This document shows positions 46,801-61,800 of a DNA stretch of 64,000 bases, in pieces. This stretch comes from Syngnathus acus (taxonomy: Eukaryota > Chordata > Actinopteri > Syngnathiformes > Syngnathidae), in the NCBI RefSeq assembly GCF_901709675.1, contig NC_051092.1:15664991-15728990 (forward strand). The letters run 5' to 3'. How positions within the stretch are numbered: the stretch's first letter is position 1; every line of letters starts with the position of its first letter. A program made the position numbers and the translations under genes. The notes under the pieces were generated by a model. That model was not told the DNA's origin, did not search any database, and worked only from the letters and a program-made list of their open reading frames with translations.

Positions 46801-49800
46801 ACAAATATGATGGTAATCAGATTTGGGTAGTGCCAGGGAAATTGGACTCAGCTTTCTAAAATCTGTGGTATCATTTTAACTCAAGAGGGGCAATCATTTT
46901 TGCATGTAAGGCCCTTTATGAGTAAATTAGTCAACAGAAATTATACTAAGGTTGTTTTTGTGAGATATCAAAATTGGCATCATGACGTGAACATTTAAGT
47001 GTAATAAATATGCATAAAAAACAAAACAAAGAAATGTGAGAAATATGCACCAAAAACAAAACAAAGAAATCAGGATGGGGAGAATACTTTTTCACTGCAC
47101 TGTAAATTTTCCTTTGATATGAAAAAGGCTTACCTGTTCTCACTTGTGCTGCATTCTCTAACAAAATGATTTGATGTGGAAGGTTCGTAAGGGGCGGGGG
47201 AAAGTTTAATGTTTGTGTGTGTATTGTACAGGAGTCCTTCTGAGCTGAACTCTGCTTGTTTTTTTCTCAGTTGATTGGAGGAGAAATACAGTTCTTCTTC
47301 TGTGTTCTGAGAAACATGAAAGGATAAAGACAGTATTTCAAGTAGGTTTGTGTACTCTGATATCATTTGTGTACTCACCTCTGGCTGTAGTACTTGTATG
47401 TCAACTAAAAGAGAGGCTAATTCTAAGTTTTCATTGTAGCCGTTCTTTAGAGGCACAGAGCGGTAACCTTAAAAAAGAAAAACGTTAAATCAGATTTGAT
47501 AAAACCTTCAGATACACACTTTGAGTTCCTAAAACTTAAAAACTGAGTTTTTTTGTTTGTTTTTAAACAGTGTCCCACAGATTTAGGTACAGTCAGTTGT
47601 TCAAACAAAGGCAGTGTAAATAATTGAAAACACTAATAGAGGAGCGTTCTCACTGGTCTCATCCTGAGACCCCCGATCTCCCACAAAGACCCACCAAAAC
47701 CCAGGGCGGGTCAGGGTGGAGATTGCTCTAAAAAGTTAGGAAGTTCCTTTTCAAAAGAAGTCATTGATTCGCAAACCTGCTCCGGAAAGGAAGCCTTGTA
47801 CAAGAATCTCAAGAATGTGTTATTCCATACACACTAAATATGTCTAGGTTGCTTTAAGTCAAAGGTATGGTGAGTAAAAGTCTTCTTCATTTTAAGTAGT
47901 GTTGTGGCAGACATTAGAACAGGCCTCTCACCCTGCAGGCACATGGTGGGGGCATGTTTCTATTTATGTTTTTTGTGACACAATATGTGCTTTTAACTTT
48001 CATGTTGTTCATTATCTTGTTGGCAGTCTTGGATTAAAAATGTTTACAAATTCAGATGTGTGTGTTTCATACTGCCTCATTGGTGACCCCGACGTGATGT
48101 GATAAACTCATTTACGCTTTTTGAATTACTGTGCATGCCTTTTGGACTAAAGAGGGTGCCACATACTTTTTCAAGGTTGATGGACTCTGTGTTACATGAT
48201 CTCAACTTTGTATTTGTCTATCTCAACAACATTCTGTAGCCCAGTCCCTCACCAGAGGAACATCTGTCACACTTAATGCAAGTTTTCAAGCACCTTGATC
48301 CACACAGCCTTATTGTAATCCCAGCCAAGTGTCACTTTGGTCTGCCTGTAATGTGTAATCAACTTTTTGGGCCACTGAATGTCAGCCTAGGGTGCGGTCC
48401 TGTTGTCCGCTAAAGTGCAGGCAGTGGTGGACTTTCCCGTCCTGCCTCAGTTTAGGTGCTGCAGGAGTTTTTGGAGATGGCTAATTTTCATAACTGGTTC
48501 CTTCCCCCTGCAATTGACTGGCAACCGGTTCAGGGTGTCCCCCGCCTACTGCCCGATGACCGCTGGAATAGGCTCCAGCACGCCCGCAACCCCCGTGGGG
48601 ACAAGCGGTATAGAAAATGGATGAATGGATGCTTCCTTCCCCACGCAGCCCACCTTCTGCAGCCTCTATACGGTGCTTTGAAAAAAAGAAAGGCTACTGA
48701 CCCGGTCGAGTGGTTTCCGCAGCGGGGACGAGCTTTTCAACAGGGTAAGGACGCCCTCGCAAATACAGATCTCTTCACCCACCTAATGTCTACGGCGGTG
48801 ATGGCTTTAACGACCGACACGTCTGATGTTGCTGTTAGTACGGTAATTGAGCAGCTGGTAGCCAGTGTGTGACAGCTCCTTGCGTTTTTTAGTTACAGGC
48901 TGCAAGAGAAACAACACGAGTACAGTGATACATCTACTTACAAACGCCTATACTTACGAAGATACCGTACTTTTCGGACTATAAATCGCAGTTTTTTTCA
49001 TAGTTTGGGTGGGGGGGGCGACTTATACTGAGGAGCGACTTATATCAAAGTCAAAGTCAAAGTCTGCTTTATTGTCAATCTCTTCACATGCCAAGACACA
49101 CAAAGAAATCGAAATTACGTTTCCACTATCCCACGGTGACAAGACATAGTACACGACGTACATACATGCAAACAACACAAAATAAAAACAAGAAGGCACA
49201 AACAATGAATAATAAGAGTGATGAATAAATAATAAATAAACAAATAACACAATAAATAAGAGGAGCAAAACGGAGCAAGTGTGCATACAGCAGACAGTCA
49301 GAATATAGCGCAAAAGTACAGGACGCTACGCAGAAGGGGGGAGAGAGTTCAGGATCCTAACAGCCTGGAGTATGAAGCTGTTGGTGAGTCTGGTGGTGCG
49401 GGAGCGCAGGCTCCTGTACCTCTTCCCAGAGGGCAGAAGATCGAACAAAGAGTGAGCGGGGTGACTCACATCACTCACAATCGTGGTCACCTTGCGGGTG
49501 AGATGGGAGGTGTAAATGTCCTTCAAGGAGGGGAGTGAAGCACCAATAATATGTGAATTATATGTGTTATATGTGAATCTTTTCAGGGAATTTTCAAAAT
49601 TAAAAAAAAAAAAAAAAAAAAAGGTGATAAACGAACCACGATGTAGCAAGGGATTACTGTAATTTGAATTTCAAGTGACGTCAGCAGCGCGGCTTTGTTT
49701 GTAAGTGACACGGAGGACGAAGAATTTGAAGGATTTAATGATTTGGAGTGACACAGAAGGTTTGAAAAACTATTATGGCTTTTATGCACGCCCGGTCCTA

Positions 49801-52800
49801 CTCCACAAAGCTCTCTTTCACCTCCGTGGATGGAAGTCGGGGGCCGGCGCTTCGGCCGGGTGGCTGTCCGGGGACGGTGGATGGGGCTCGGACATGGCTT
49901 TTACGCACGCCCGGTCCTACTCTACGGAGCTCTCTTTCACCTCCGTGGATGAAAGTCGGGGGCCGGTGCTTGGCTGGGTGGCTGTCCGGGGACGGTGGAT
50001 GGGGCTCGGACATGGCTTTTACGCACGCCCGGTCCTATTCTATGGAGCTCTCTTCCACCTCCGTGGCTGGAAGTGCCACCTCCGGGGATGGAAGTCCACA
50101 CCGCCACACGGCTGGAAGTTGACGCCGGTGCTTGGGGCCGTGTGGTGGTGAACTATTTATGTTATAGTTATTTGATATATTTTATTTCGTGTAGCAACTT
50201 GTATATGTTTTTATCGTTACAGTTCAGTGGCTGTTGGCTCATTGAACTCTTGTTTTGTTAAATAAAGAGCCGTTTACCAAACCCACGTCTTTCCTTGTAC
50301 TTTGTTAACGCTACAATATAGTTATATACTAGATCTGTGGAATAACGACGAGGCTGACGTCAGGGTGCACGCGCGGCGTTGTTGACAAAGGACGAGGAAT
50401 TTGATCGATGGATTTAATCATTTGGAGTGACACAGATGGTTTGATATTATTATTGCTTATATAATAGTTATTTGATATATAATTTATATATCGTTATATG
50501 GGCCTGTGGAATATTTTGAAGTGCAAGCGCCGTCAGCGGCGCGCACCCATTGTTGACATAAAGGACGATCGATGGATTTAATTAATTGGAGTGACACAGA
50601 TGGTTTTATAAACGTTTTATTTATGTAATAGTTATTTGAATAACTCTGAATGTTACGCCAGGCCCGTTCTCAGCATACCTATCGTTTAGCCTGTTGTTGC
50701 TCGTTCATGTCTGTTCTTGGTGTTGGATTTTGTCGAATAAATTTCCCCCAAAATGCGACGTATACTCCGGAGCGACTTATACGTATGTTTTTTTTTTCAC
50801 GTTATTGTGCATTTTATGGCTAATGCGACTTATATTCCGGAGCGACTTTTAGTCTGAAAAATACGGTAAGAAAGATAAGATTGAGATACGAACCGGAGTC
50901 TCGCAATTATTTTGCATCTACCGTGATTTTCCATGCATAATGCGCAAAATTTAACTAATTTACTGTCCTAAAATCTGGGGTGCGCATTATGCATGGGTAC
51001 AACAATTTTTGAAGAAAATCTCCCTCGAAATAAAACTTGAAATCACCTTTCTTCTTGTTTGTTGTCAATCGCGCATCGCATTCAGCCATCCTGCCCAACA
51101 CAGTCAGTAAAATTCATAATTGACGACACATCGTTTGATGCGATGGTGCAATCCTTGATGGTGTGTTATTGTCAAATACTGTTTGTTTTTTAATCTCCAT
51201 CGCAGACCGGATATCATACGGAGGCCGCCATGACAGTATGCGCAGAACGGATGCGCAAGACACGTCAATCGCGCATCGCATTCAGCCATCCTGCCCAACA
51301 CACTTAGTCAGTAAAATTCATAATTGACGACACATCGTTTGATGCGATGGTTGCAATCCTTGATGGTGTGTTATTGTCAAATATTGTTTGTTTTTTAATC
51401 TCCATCGCAGACCGGATATCATACGGAGGCCGCCATGACAGTATGCGCAGAACGGATGCGCAAGACACGTCAATCGCGCATCGCATTCAGCCATCCTGCC
51501 CAACACACTTAGTCAGTAAAATTCATAATTGACGACACATCGTTGATGCGATGGTGCAATCCTTGATGGTGTGTTATTGTCAAATATTGTTGTTTTTTAA
51601 TCTCCATCGCAGACCGGATATCATACGGAGGCCGCCATGACAGTATGCGCAGAACGGATGCGCAAGACACGTCAATCGCGCATCGCATTCAGCCATCCTG
51701 CCCAACACACTTAGTCAGTAAAATTCATAATTGACGACACATCGTTTGATTGCGATGGTGCAATCCTTGATGGTGTGTTATTGTCAAATATTGTTTGTTT
51801 TTTAATCTCCATCGCAGACCGGATATCATACGGAGGCCGCCATGACAGTATGCGCAGAACGGATGCGCAAGACACGTCAGCTATATAAAGAGCGAGAGTT
51901 CAGTTCTCTACCTATTAGTTTCAATTCACAGTTTAATTAGCAGTTTCAATCAGCAAATAACAAAATGCGTATTACAGGTAATATTTTATTCACAACACTT
52001 TGCCTTGTTCCTTTCTTCTCTGCTGTTGTTCCCAAAGATGATCTTTTTCTGAAATAATTTTACGTTTACGGACTTAAGTAAGAGTCCAAATTTGGGTGCG
52101 TATTATACATGGGTACAGGCTTTTTCCAGCAGCGACATGCCATGTTTAGGGTGCGTATTATGCATGGGGGCGTATTATACATGGAAACTTACAGTACTTA
52201 CGAACCAGTTTTCAACTTCCGAACCGACATCACAACCACCCCTCCACTGCTGGATTGTCTCCTTTGCTTTGCCATTCCTTGTTCGTCTCGGCGTGTTAGC
52301 AGTGTAAAATACAATTAGTAGAGTCGAGTATGTCTCCTAAGACTATCGACATGACTGGTGAATGCATGCGTATCGTCGAGCTTGCAACGGTGTATGGTGG
52401 TGGGAGTGGTGCCAAAGTAGGTATAACCTGCTGCAGGAGCGCTCCCGCATTGAGTGAAAGGCGGAAGCCGTTGCTGTGCGGCATACAGTACTAGCTTGTT
52501 TTCATTAAAAACATGAAGAACACAGTTCTGTGTTTGTCAATCTCACTGTTTAGAAGTTAAGTTCCTTTTTTTTTTTAAGTTTTCACTCGCATTCTGCGTT
52601 CAGTGACCACTGACACAGTCGGAAAACTCATTAATTGCACCAAAAAGTAATGACAAGTAAGAACACATGAACACGTTGTAGGGAGTACGTGGACAAATAC
52701 AATAATTTATTAGCCTAACTTTTTCTGTGTCTTCTCGGGGGTATTTCTTAGCAAGTATAGAAAATTAGAACAGGTTTCCCCCTTCCCCAAGCAAAGTTAG

Positions 52801-55800
52801 GAGATCAAGAATAAAGTGACATGTATTTTGTTATAAAGGGTTGAAAAAGCAAAAATAAAACCGTTGTTTTGGTTTTCTGTGTGCTTTACACAGAGTAATA
52901 GGTCAAAAAGTGTGACTTTTATCTTTCATGTCAGTATCTTGTTGGCAGTCTCGGAATAAAGATGTGTTTGGAAAGTCAGGTGCTTGTATTTCATACTGCC
53001 ACAGTGTATTCTCAACCTGGCAAGAGCCAAATATACATAAATCACTCAAGGGAATTCTCCACAGTATTAATCCAGGACAGGTTCACTGTGACCTGTTGGG
53101 AAAGATGGGACATACAGTACAATAGCTGAGCTGTTTGGGTAATGCGGCAACTTGTGCACGCCGACCAAATTTTTGTTTTGACGGTGACAGATGATAATAC
53201 CAGCTAAAATCACTAATAATAATAAGGCCGTATTTTTCAGCCTAAATGTCGCTCCAGAATATAGGTCGCGTTAGCCATAAAATGCACAATACGTGAAAAA
53301 AACATATATAAGTCGCTCCGGAGTATAAGTCGCATTTTGGGGGAAATTTATTCGACAAAATCCAACACCAAGAACAGACATGAACAAGCAACAACAGGCT
53401 AAACGATAGGTATGCTAACGTGACATAAACACAAACGAAGAGCTGAGAACGGGCCTGACGTAACATTCAGAGTCCTTCAAATAACTATTACATAAATAAC
53501 ACGTTTATAAAACCATCTGTGTCACTCCAATTCATCAATCGTCCTTTTTGTCAACAATGCCGGCCGGGTGCGTGCCACTGACGGCGGTTGCACTTTAAAA
53601 TATTCCACAGGCCCATATAACGATATATAAATTATATATCAAATAACTATTATACAAGCAATAATATTATCAAACCATCTGTGTCACTCCAAATCATTAA
53701 ATCCATCGATCGTCCTTTATGTAAACAATGCCGAACTTAATTAGTGTGCGCTGCTGACGGTGCTTGCACTTCTAAATATTCCACAGGCCCATATAACGAT
53801 ATATAAATTATATATCAAATAACTATTATATAAGCAATACTATAATCAAACCATCTGTGTCACTCCAAATCATTAAATCCATCGATCAAATTCCTCGTCC
53901 TTTGTCAACAACGCCGCACGTGCGCCCTGACGTCAGTCTTGTCGTTATTCCACAGATCTAGTATATAACTATATTGTAGCGTTAACAAAGTACCAGGAAA
54001 AACGTGGGTTTGGTAAACGGCTCTTTATTTAACAAAACAAGAGTTCAACGAGCCAACAACTACTGAACTGTAACGATAAAAATATACAAGTTGTTACACG
54101 AAATAAAATATATTAAATAACTATAACATAAATAGTTCACCGCCACACGGCCCAAAGCACCGACGTCGACTTCCAGGCATGTGGCGGCGTGGACTTCCAT
54201 AAGTCGCCCCCCCACCCAAACTATGAAAATAACGCGACTTATAGTCCGAAAAATACGGTAGTAATAATAATGATCGTAATAATAAAATAGTCCATCCATC
54301 AATCCATTTTCTGTACCACTTGGCCCCACGGGGGTCACGGACGTGCTGGAGCCTATCCCAGCAGTCATCGGGCAGTAGGCGGGTGACACCCTGAATGGTT
54401 GCCAACCAATTGCAGGTCAACCAACCATTTACACTCGCACTCATACCTATGGGCAATTTGGAGTGCTCAATCAGCCTACCATGCATGTTTTTTTTGGATG
54501 TGGGAGGAAACCGGAGTTCCCGGAGGAAACCCACGCAGGCACGGGGAGAACATGCAATTTCCACACAGGGAGGGCCAGAGGTGGAATCGAACCCGCACCC
54601 TCCTAACTGTGAAGCAGATGTGCTAATAATAATAATCGTACCAGCTAAAATTGAACAAATCACCTCTGGCTGTTTCAAAAGAAAACTGATTGTGCGAGAA
54701 CAGTATCAGTTCCAGCATCCACCCGTGTCGCCATGTTTGGTTTGTTCATTTGTCCTGGCCTCTGCATTTTCTTGTTTTTGCAACAGCCACATATCACACC
54801 CCAAAACACATTGATCCTTTGTGATTGCTCAACACCACCAGTGGTATGGCTCGGACTCTGCGGGAGTTGGGACAAGATGGATTCTCAGGGTTTTGTGAAC
54901 TCACAAATTTTGGTACCGGATCCTCTAAAAAAATTACATTTGGTAATTTCGGTAGGTAGGGTCCCTCATAGCATCATAATGCCATTTTGCAGAATTTTAC
55001 TGACTTACATGACATCCATCATTTTATTCCCTAAGGTCTGGTCTTTCCCCACAAATCAAAAACTTAATTTTTAGATACACACGCATGCACACACGCATGT
55101 GCACAATGTAATCTGGATTGTTTCAAAAGAGTTTAAGATAATTAAGTCATCAGAGTTAATGAATTAAAGTATGTAATTACTAGGAAATAGAGATTTGTGT
55201 GAAAAGCAGATGTGCAGCTTGTTCTTACCTGAACATATACCTTTGACAGGAAACGTGGCCTGAGCGAGGAAGTTCGGATCTGAAAACATGTCTTCCTCAT
55301 TGACTACAAAGCGCAGAAAGGTGAGCTCGGGCTCATACACTTTGAAGCACACAGGCTGAGTTTTCCACACTGGGTTCAGACCGTTATCTCCTACAGTCAG
55401 CAGAAGACAGACATTCGATATTATTGAACTCGTGGTGTCACATTTTGTTTGTGGTTATGAAAACGTTAAAATTATCTTGCATACGATAGACAGTGGTCTT
55501 GGACTTTACTTCAGTGTGACCGCACAGTTCAATCTCCACAAAAGGACTAGAAATTGAGCGGCCTAGCTTCGGCAGGTGTCTGGCAGCAATCACCTGCAAA
55601 AGACAGATGAATTAATTTTGAACAAATTTGTTTTGTATTTGGTCGGGGTCAAGAACGTACTTAGTATGTCACACGCATGACCATGGTAGGCTTGCGTCTG
55701 CTTGATCATGCGTGTGTGTGTGTGTCTGCTTGGTCATGCGTGTGTGTGTGTGCGTGTGTAAATTTTGCCTTCAAACAACTCAACTTTGACACAAGTGTAT

Positions 55801-58800
55801 GAGCGCCACCTATCAATCATTACACAATGTGCAACAAAATACAGCACGTGTGAATCAGTGCACCTATTGCTTGTCATTGCAGCCTATGACTCTACGTAGC
55901 TTACATGCCAGTGCCGTTTGTAGTCAACTTTGTCCTCTTACAAAAAAATGCATCCAGAATCAAATATGTTTGATGCACATTTTATTGATTACATTATTTT
56001 TTTCAGACTGTGGCTGACAAATGAAATGTTCACACAGAGAATACATAGAAATACAAATAAAATCTATTGCTGTGTGAGAAATTAGGAAAATAAAAAAATC
56101 TATAGTAGGCCTAAACTATAAGAGTATAAGAGATAGCCAGCCACGTGTGATACGCTTCTGTCTCTAATTCGGAGCCCTTCCAGCTATACATCCATGTCGC
56201 ACACGGACTCCTCTTCCTCTGATTCCTCTACCTGTTCCTCTCACTCTACCCCTCATCTGCCTTATACCTCCTTGATCCATGCTTGCAAAGAACACAGGTC
56301 TGAAGACTAATTGCAAATTGAAAAATTTTGTCAAGTGTCAGAAAGGTGCTTTTAGTGATTGCATACTGATCAGGGAGTTTCTAAGAGTTCGGAGCATATG
56401 GTTTCTGTTCTGTAACCACAGCTAAAACAATGGAGTTTTTACATCTTGAATGCCATCTGTGTTAACTGTTTTCCAAAAGGGTGGGAAAACTGTCAATCCA
56501 ATGAGAATGGGTTAACCATTTGCATGAGGTGTCTTCTGCTCTGCTAAAATGGTGATGATGAAGACTGAGATGTTCCCACTTTCTTCAAACAGGTCAAAGC
56601 ATTTCATTAAACCTGTAAATCAATCAGAATCCTCGTTGAACGTCTCAACCCCACTCGTGACAGAGAGAGAATGTCATCAGTGACAGATTGACAGACATTT
56701 TTTTCAATTCGGACAAAATTATGAGGATAACTCAGATTCGGGTAAAGTAGACAACATGCCGAACAAGAAAACAAGTGGTGGCGCTGCATGGCGCCTATGA
56801 GCATGCAGGCAGTCAGCTTTTTTTTATCTTTCATGTGGCGGCTTTTCAATGGCACAGTGACGAACCTTTCGTCAAAATTGGTGCTGCAAAATTAGGAGAA
56901 TTACTCTGATTTGTTAGAAACGTGTGATGTCTACTGCCCAGGCCGTGTGGATGTTGTTGACATCTCAAGATGAACAAGGAAGCAGATGTTGCTGGCAGCA
57001 GCGGTGAGGCCGCGGCAGTGTCAAAGTGATTGCTTAGCGGCCTGCCTGGCATACAGTGAACTTTTTTTCTCTCATGTGGCAGTTTATTAAAGTCACCTAG
57101 TGAAAAAGAAACGATTTCCATCCATAGGCAAGCAATCTGGCTATCCATACAGTCGCAGGTGGTGGGTAAATGATATGACGTTACTCCGGTTCCAACATGG
57201 TGCTGTCCATTTAAGGTAGAGAGAGGGATTATTTTGCCAAATACAAGACCAGACACAAAATAGGGTCACCAGATATTGACCAAACTTTACATTATTGCTT
57301 CCTTTCCCCAGCAAGACCTCAATGTGCGACATCCATGGTTACACATTAAATTTTATCCAGATCCTGAATCCAGTGGATGTGTCCTGTTTACTTTTTTACA
57401 TTAACTCTCACTTCTTTTACCTGTTTACATAGTATAAAGAGGTAGGAACTTTCAACATGACATTAAACGTGTGTATAGATCTGACATTATTTTGCAATTT
57501 TTTTCCAATCATAAGCTTTCCTACATATATCAACAACTTCATGGTCAATGGTAGTTTTTATTACCGTAATTTTCAGACTATAAGTGGCTCCGGAGTACAA
57601 GTCGCATCAGCCATAAAATGCCCAAAAAAGTGAAAAAAAAACATATATAAGTCGCTCCGGAGTATAAGTCGCATTTTGGGGGGCAATTTATTCGACAAAA
57701 TCCAACACCAAGAACAGTCATGAACGAGCAACAACAGGCTAAACGATAGGTATGCTAACGTGACATAAACACAAACGAAGAGCTGAGAACGGCCCTGACG
57801 TAACATCCATCCATCCATTTTCTGTACCGCTTAGTCCCCATGGGGGTCGCGGGCGTGCTGGAGCCTATCTCAGCCGTCATCGGGCAGTAGGCGGGGGACA
57901 CCCTGAACCGGTTGCCAGCCAATCGCAGGGCACACAGAGACAAACAACCACACGCAAGCGCACTCACACCTAGGGACAATTTGGAGTGCTCAATCGGCCT
58001 ACCAAGCATGTTTTTGGGATGTGGGAGGAAACCGGAGTGCCCGGAGAAAACCCACCGGGCCCGGGGAGACATGCAAACTCCACACAGGGAGGGCCGGAGG
58101 TGGAATCGAACCCGCACCCTCCTAACTGTGAGGCGGACGTGCTACCCAGTGCCGCCCCTGACGTAACATTCAGTTATTTAAAAAAAACTATTACATAAAT
58201 AACACGTTATAAAACCATTTGTGTCACTCTAATTCATTAAATCCATCGATCGTCCTTTGTCAACAATGTGTGCGCGCCGCTGACGGCGCTTGCACTTCAA
58301 AATATTCCATAGACCTATATAACGATATAGAAATTAGAAATCAAATAACTATTATAGAAGCAATAATATTATCAAACCATCTGTGCACTCTAAATCATTA
58401 AATCCATCGATCAAATTCCTCGTCCTTTGACAACAATGCCGCGCGTGAGCCCTGACGTCAGCCTCGTCGTTATTCCACAGATCTAGTATATAACTATATT
58501 GTAGCCTTAACAAAGTACAAGGAAAGACGTGGGTTTGGTAAACGGCTCTTTATTTAACGAAACAAACTTCCAGGCGTGTGGCGGCGTGGACTTCCAGCCA
58601 CGGAAGTGGAAGAGAGATCCATAGAATAGGACCGGGCGTGCGTAAAAGCCATGACCGAGCCCCATCCACCGTCCCCGGACAGCCACCCGGCCGAGCGCCG
58701 GCCCTCGACTTCCATCCACGGAGGTGAAAGAGAGCTCCCTAGAGTAGGACCGGGCGTGCGTAAAAGCCATGTCCGAGCCCCATCCACCGTCCCTGGACAG

Positions 58801-61800
58801 CCACCCCCGAGCGCCGGCCCCCGACTTCAAACCACGGAGGTGAAAGAGAGCTCCTTAGAGTAGGACCGGGCGTGGGTAAAAGCCATAATAGTTTTTCAAA
58901 CCTTCTGTGTCACTCCAAATCCTTAAATCCTTCAAACTCTTCGTCCGCCGTGTCACTTAGAAACAAAGCCGCTAATGATGCCGGTAGTATGTGGGGCCCT
59001 TCGTCATCTTCGTCATCCCGTGATCAATCTTTGTCCTTTATGTAAACAACCGCCGCGCCACGCCGCGTCGCGCTTCTGACGTCACTTGAAATTCAAATTA
59101 CAGTAATCCCTTGCTACATCGCGGTTCGTTTATCGCGGTTTCACTTTTTTTGGGGGGGGAAATCTTTGAAAAAAAAACATATATGTCGCTCCTTATTATA
59201 AGTCCCCCACCCAAATTATGAAAAAAAACGCGACTTAGTCCGAAAATTACGATACTCATTCTAATGCCTTATTTCTAGGTATCAATATTGTTTGTGTGAG
59301 AACATTTTATCACGGTTTTCATCTTGACGGATATTAGTATCATTACCAATTAATCACATCATTATAACTACCAGTAACTTGAGAAATGATATTTTATGAA
59401 GCCTGTATAAAACTGGTAGCCCTTCGAATGAATTCATTCCTTAGAAGTATCACTAAATTTCTAGAAGGTTAATGACCCATAATGTAGTCCAAATCAAGCC
59501 CCTAACTTTGCAGCTTATCCAATACAACCATTGCACATATTGCTGTGAATCATTTATCCCAGGAATAAACCTAGTATCATCACAATAGTTTCAGTTATCA
59601 CATCCATTTGGTTCCCTTTTTCAATAAGCCTTCGTGAGGAGCTAAATTCCAAACTTGACATTTTATGAGATGTAGACTTTTAAAATCCACTTGGCTGTGT
59701 CAAATGATTATGAAAGCACTGCTCTTTCCAGTTATTAATGAACTACCAGCTCAGTGGCCTTGTGGTATGAGTGTCCGCCCTGAGACTGGGAGGTCGTGGG
59801 TTCGATCCCCGGCCGAGTCATACCAAAAAGACTAAAAAAAATGGAACCCGATGCCTCCCTGCTTGACACTCAGCATTAAGGGTTGGATTGGGGATGCCGT
59901 GAGGAGCTGCGCCCACAGTCATTACTAATGCGCAATGTATAGCTTCTACTATGGAAGCTCGTCTGAGGACAACCACCACGTTGTAGTACAAAAACCTGAT
60001 GGCACACCTAAACAAGCTGAAGCCCAAATGGTTAAAGAGTATTGTAGCAGCACTCCATTGGGGGACAAAAATGGGAGGAGCGACCAAGCCCGATGTAAAA
60101 GACCGACATGGTTTTAATGGCCCAGTGTGAGTTTAGTCAGGTGTGTGAGTTTTTCTGAGTATGTCTGATGAAAAAAAAGCATTACTGGAGGAACTACGTC
60201 TCACGAATGAGACATGATGAGAGCTAGGTGTCAGTACCTTAGTCTGTCAGACCTTGAGCTTTGTCACAGGGCATGGGTTCATGTCCTACTGTGTACAATA
60301 ATATTAAAATGGAGACCGGTCGTTAGAGAGATTTCTTGCTGGCTACCATTCAAGTACCTTTGAGTAAGCCATCGTCCCCATTACCAAGTGGTGCAGCACT
60401 TTTTGCACAGCTCTTTCATTCTGAATCTCCCCTTGCATTTGTGTGATATGGTTAAGTGTCTATAGTGCAACATGATATACAGTACATCATATACGGATTG
60501 TGAGTTGAATTTTCCCTCGAGGGACTATAATGAGCATAATGAGCATAATAAATGCTCATTACACAATAATGAGGATAATAAAAAATAAAAATAGAATGAC
60601 AGCAAAGTTTGGGCATCACTGCTGATATCAGCTTACCGTATTTTCCGCCCTAAAAGGCGCACCGGGTTATAAGGCGCACCTTCAATGAACGGCCCATTTT
60701 AAAACTTTGTCCATATATAAGGCGCACCGGATTATAAGGCGCATAAAATAGAAGCTATACTGCATCAAACTGAGGTTGACTAGGGTTGCGGTATGCATCC
60801 ACTAGCCAATAACCAACGAGCCCTCTGTAAACAATCGCGTTTCTCAAACGATCTCCTATAAAATGATCAGAACTGACTAAAGTTCGATCTAACGCATTGG
60901 TACTACTTACCTATGTTTCCCTTCCATATCGATCCGTAGATTTACTCGAAACATTAACAGAGCAGCCTATTTTGACATGAAATAGCCTGGTACGTATAGC
61001 AGCTATCGCAATAGCATTAGCCATCCGCAAAGTCTCACGAGCCTCAGCTCGCAATCTCCCATGAGCCTCAGCAAAGTGTAAACAATCGCGTTTCTCAAAC
61101 GATCTCCTATAAAATGATCGGAACTGACTAAAGTTCGATCTAACGCATTGGTACTACTTACCTATGTTTCCCTTCCATATCGATCCGTAGATTTACTCGA
61201 AACATTAACAGAGCAGCCTATTTTGACATGAAATAGCCTGGTACGTATAGCAGCTATCGCAATAGCATTAGCCATCTGCAAAGTCTCACGAGCCTCAGCT
61301 CGCAATCTCCCATGAGCCTCAGCAAAGTGTAAACAATCGCGTTTCTCAAACGATCTCCTATAAAATGATCGGAACTGACTAAAGTTCGATCTAACGCATT
61401 GGTACTACTTACCTATGTTTCCCTTCCATATCGATCCGTAGATTTACTCGAAACATTAACAGAGCAGCCTATTTTGACATGAAATAGCCTGGTACGTATA
61501 GCAGCTATCGCAATAGCATTAGCCATCCGCAAAGTCTCACGAGCCTCAGCTCGCAATCTCCCATGAGCCTCAGCGAAGTGTAAACAATCGCGTTTCTCAA
61601 ACGATCTCCTATAAAATGATCGGAACTGACTAAAGTTCGATCTAACGCATTGGTACTACTTACCTATGTTTCCCTTCCATATCGATCCGTAGATTTACTC
61701 GAAACATTAACAGAGCAGCCTATTTTGACATGAAATAGCCTGGTACGTATAGCAGCTATCGCAATAGCATTAGCCATCCGCAAAGTCTCACGAGCCTCAG

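Larger units (their letters stand above)
50919..52196 (+). mobile_element. X-family DNA element, copy X2
   Basis: Left end TACCGTGATTTTCCATGCAT, right end ATGGAAACTTACAGTA, with TGCGCATTATGCATGGGTAC-type repeats inside both. The interior is a four-unit tandem repeat, a TATA box, and a small ORF with signal-peptide character. Part of the core is shared with X1. No transposase. Confidence 0.7.
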
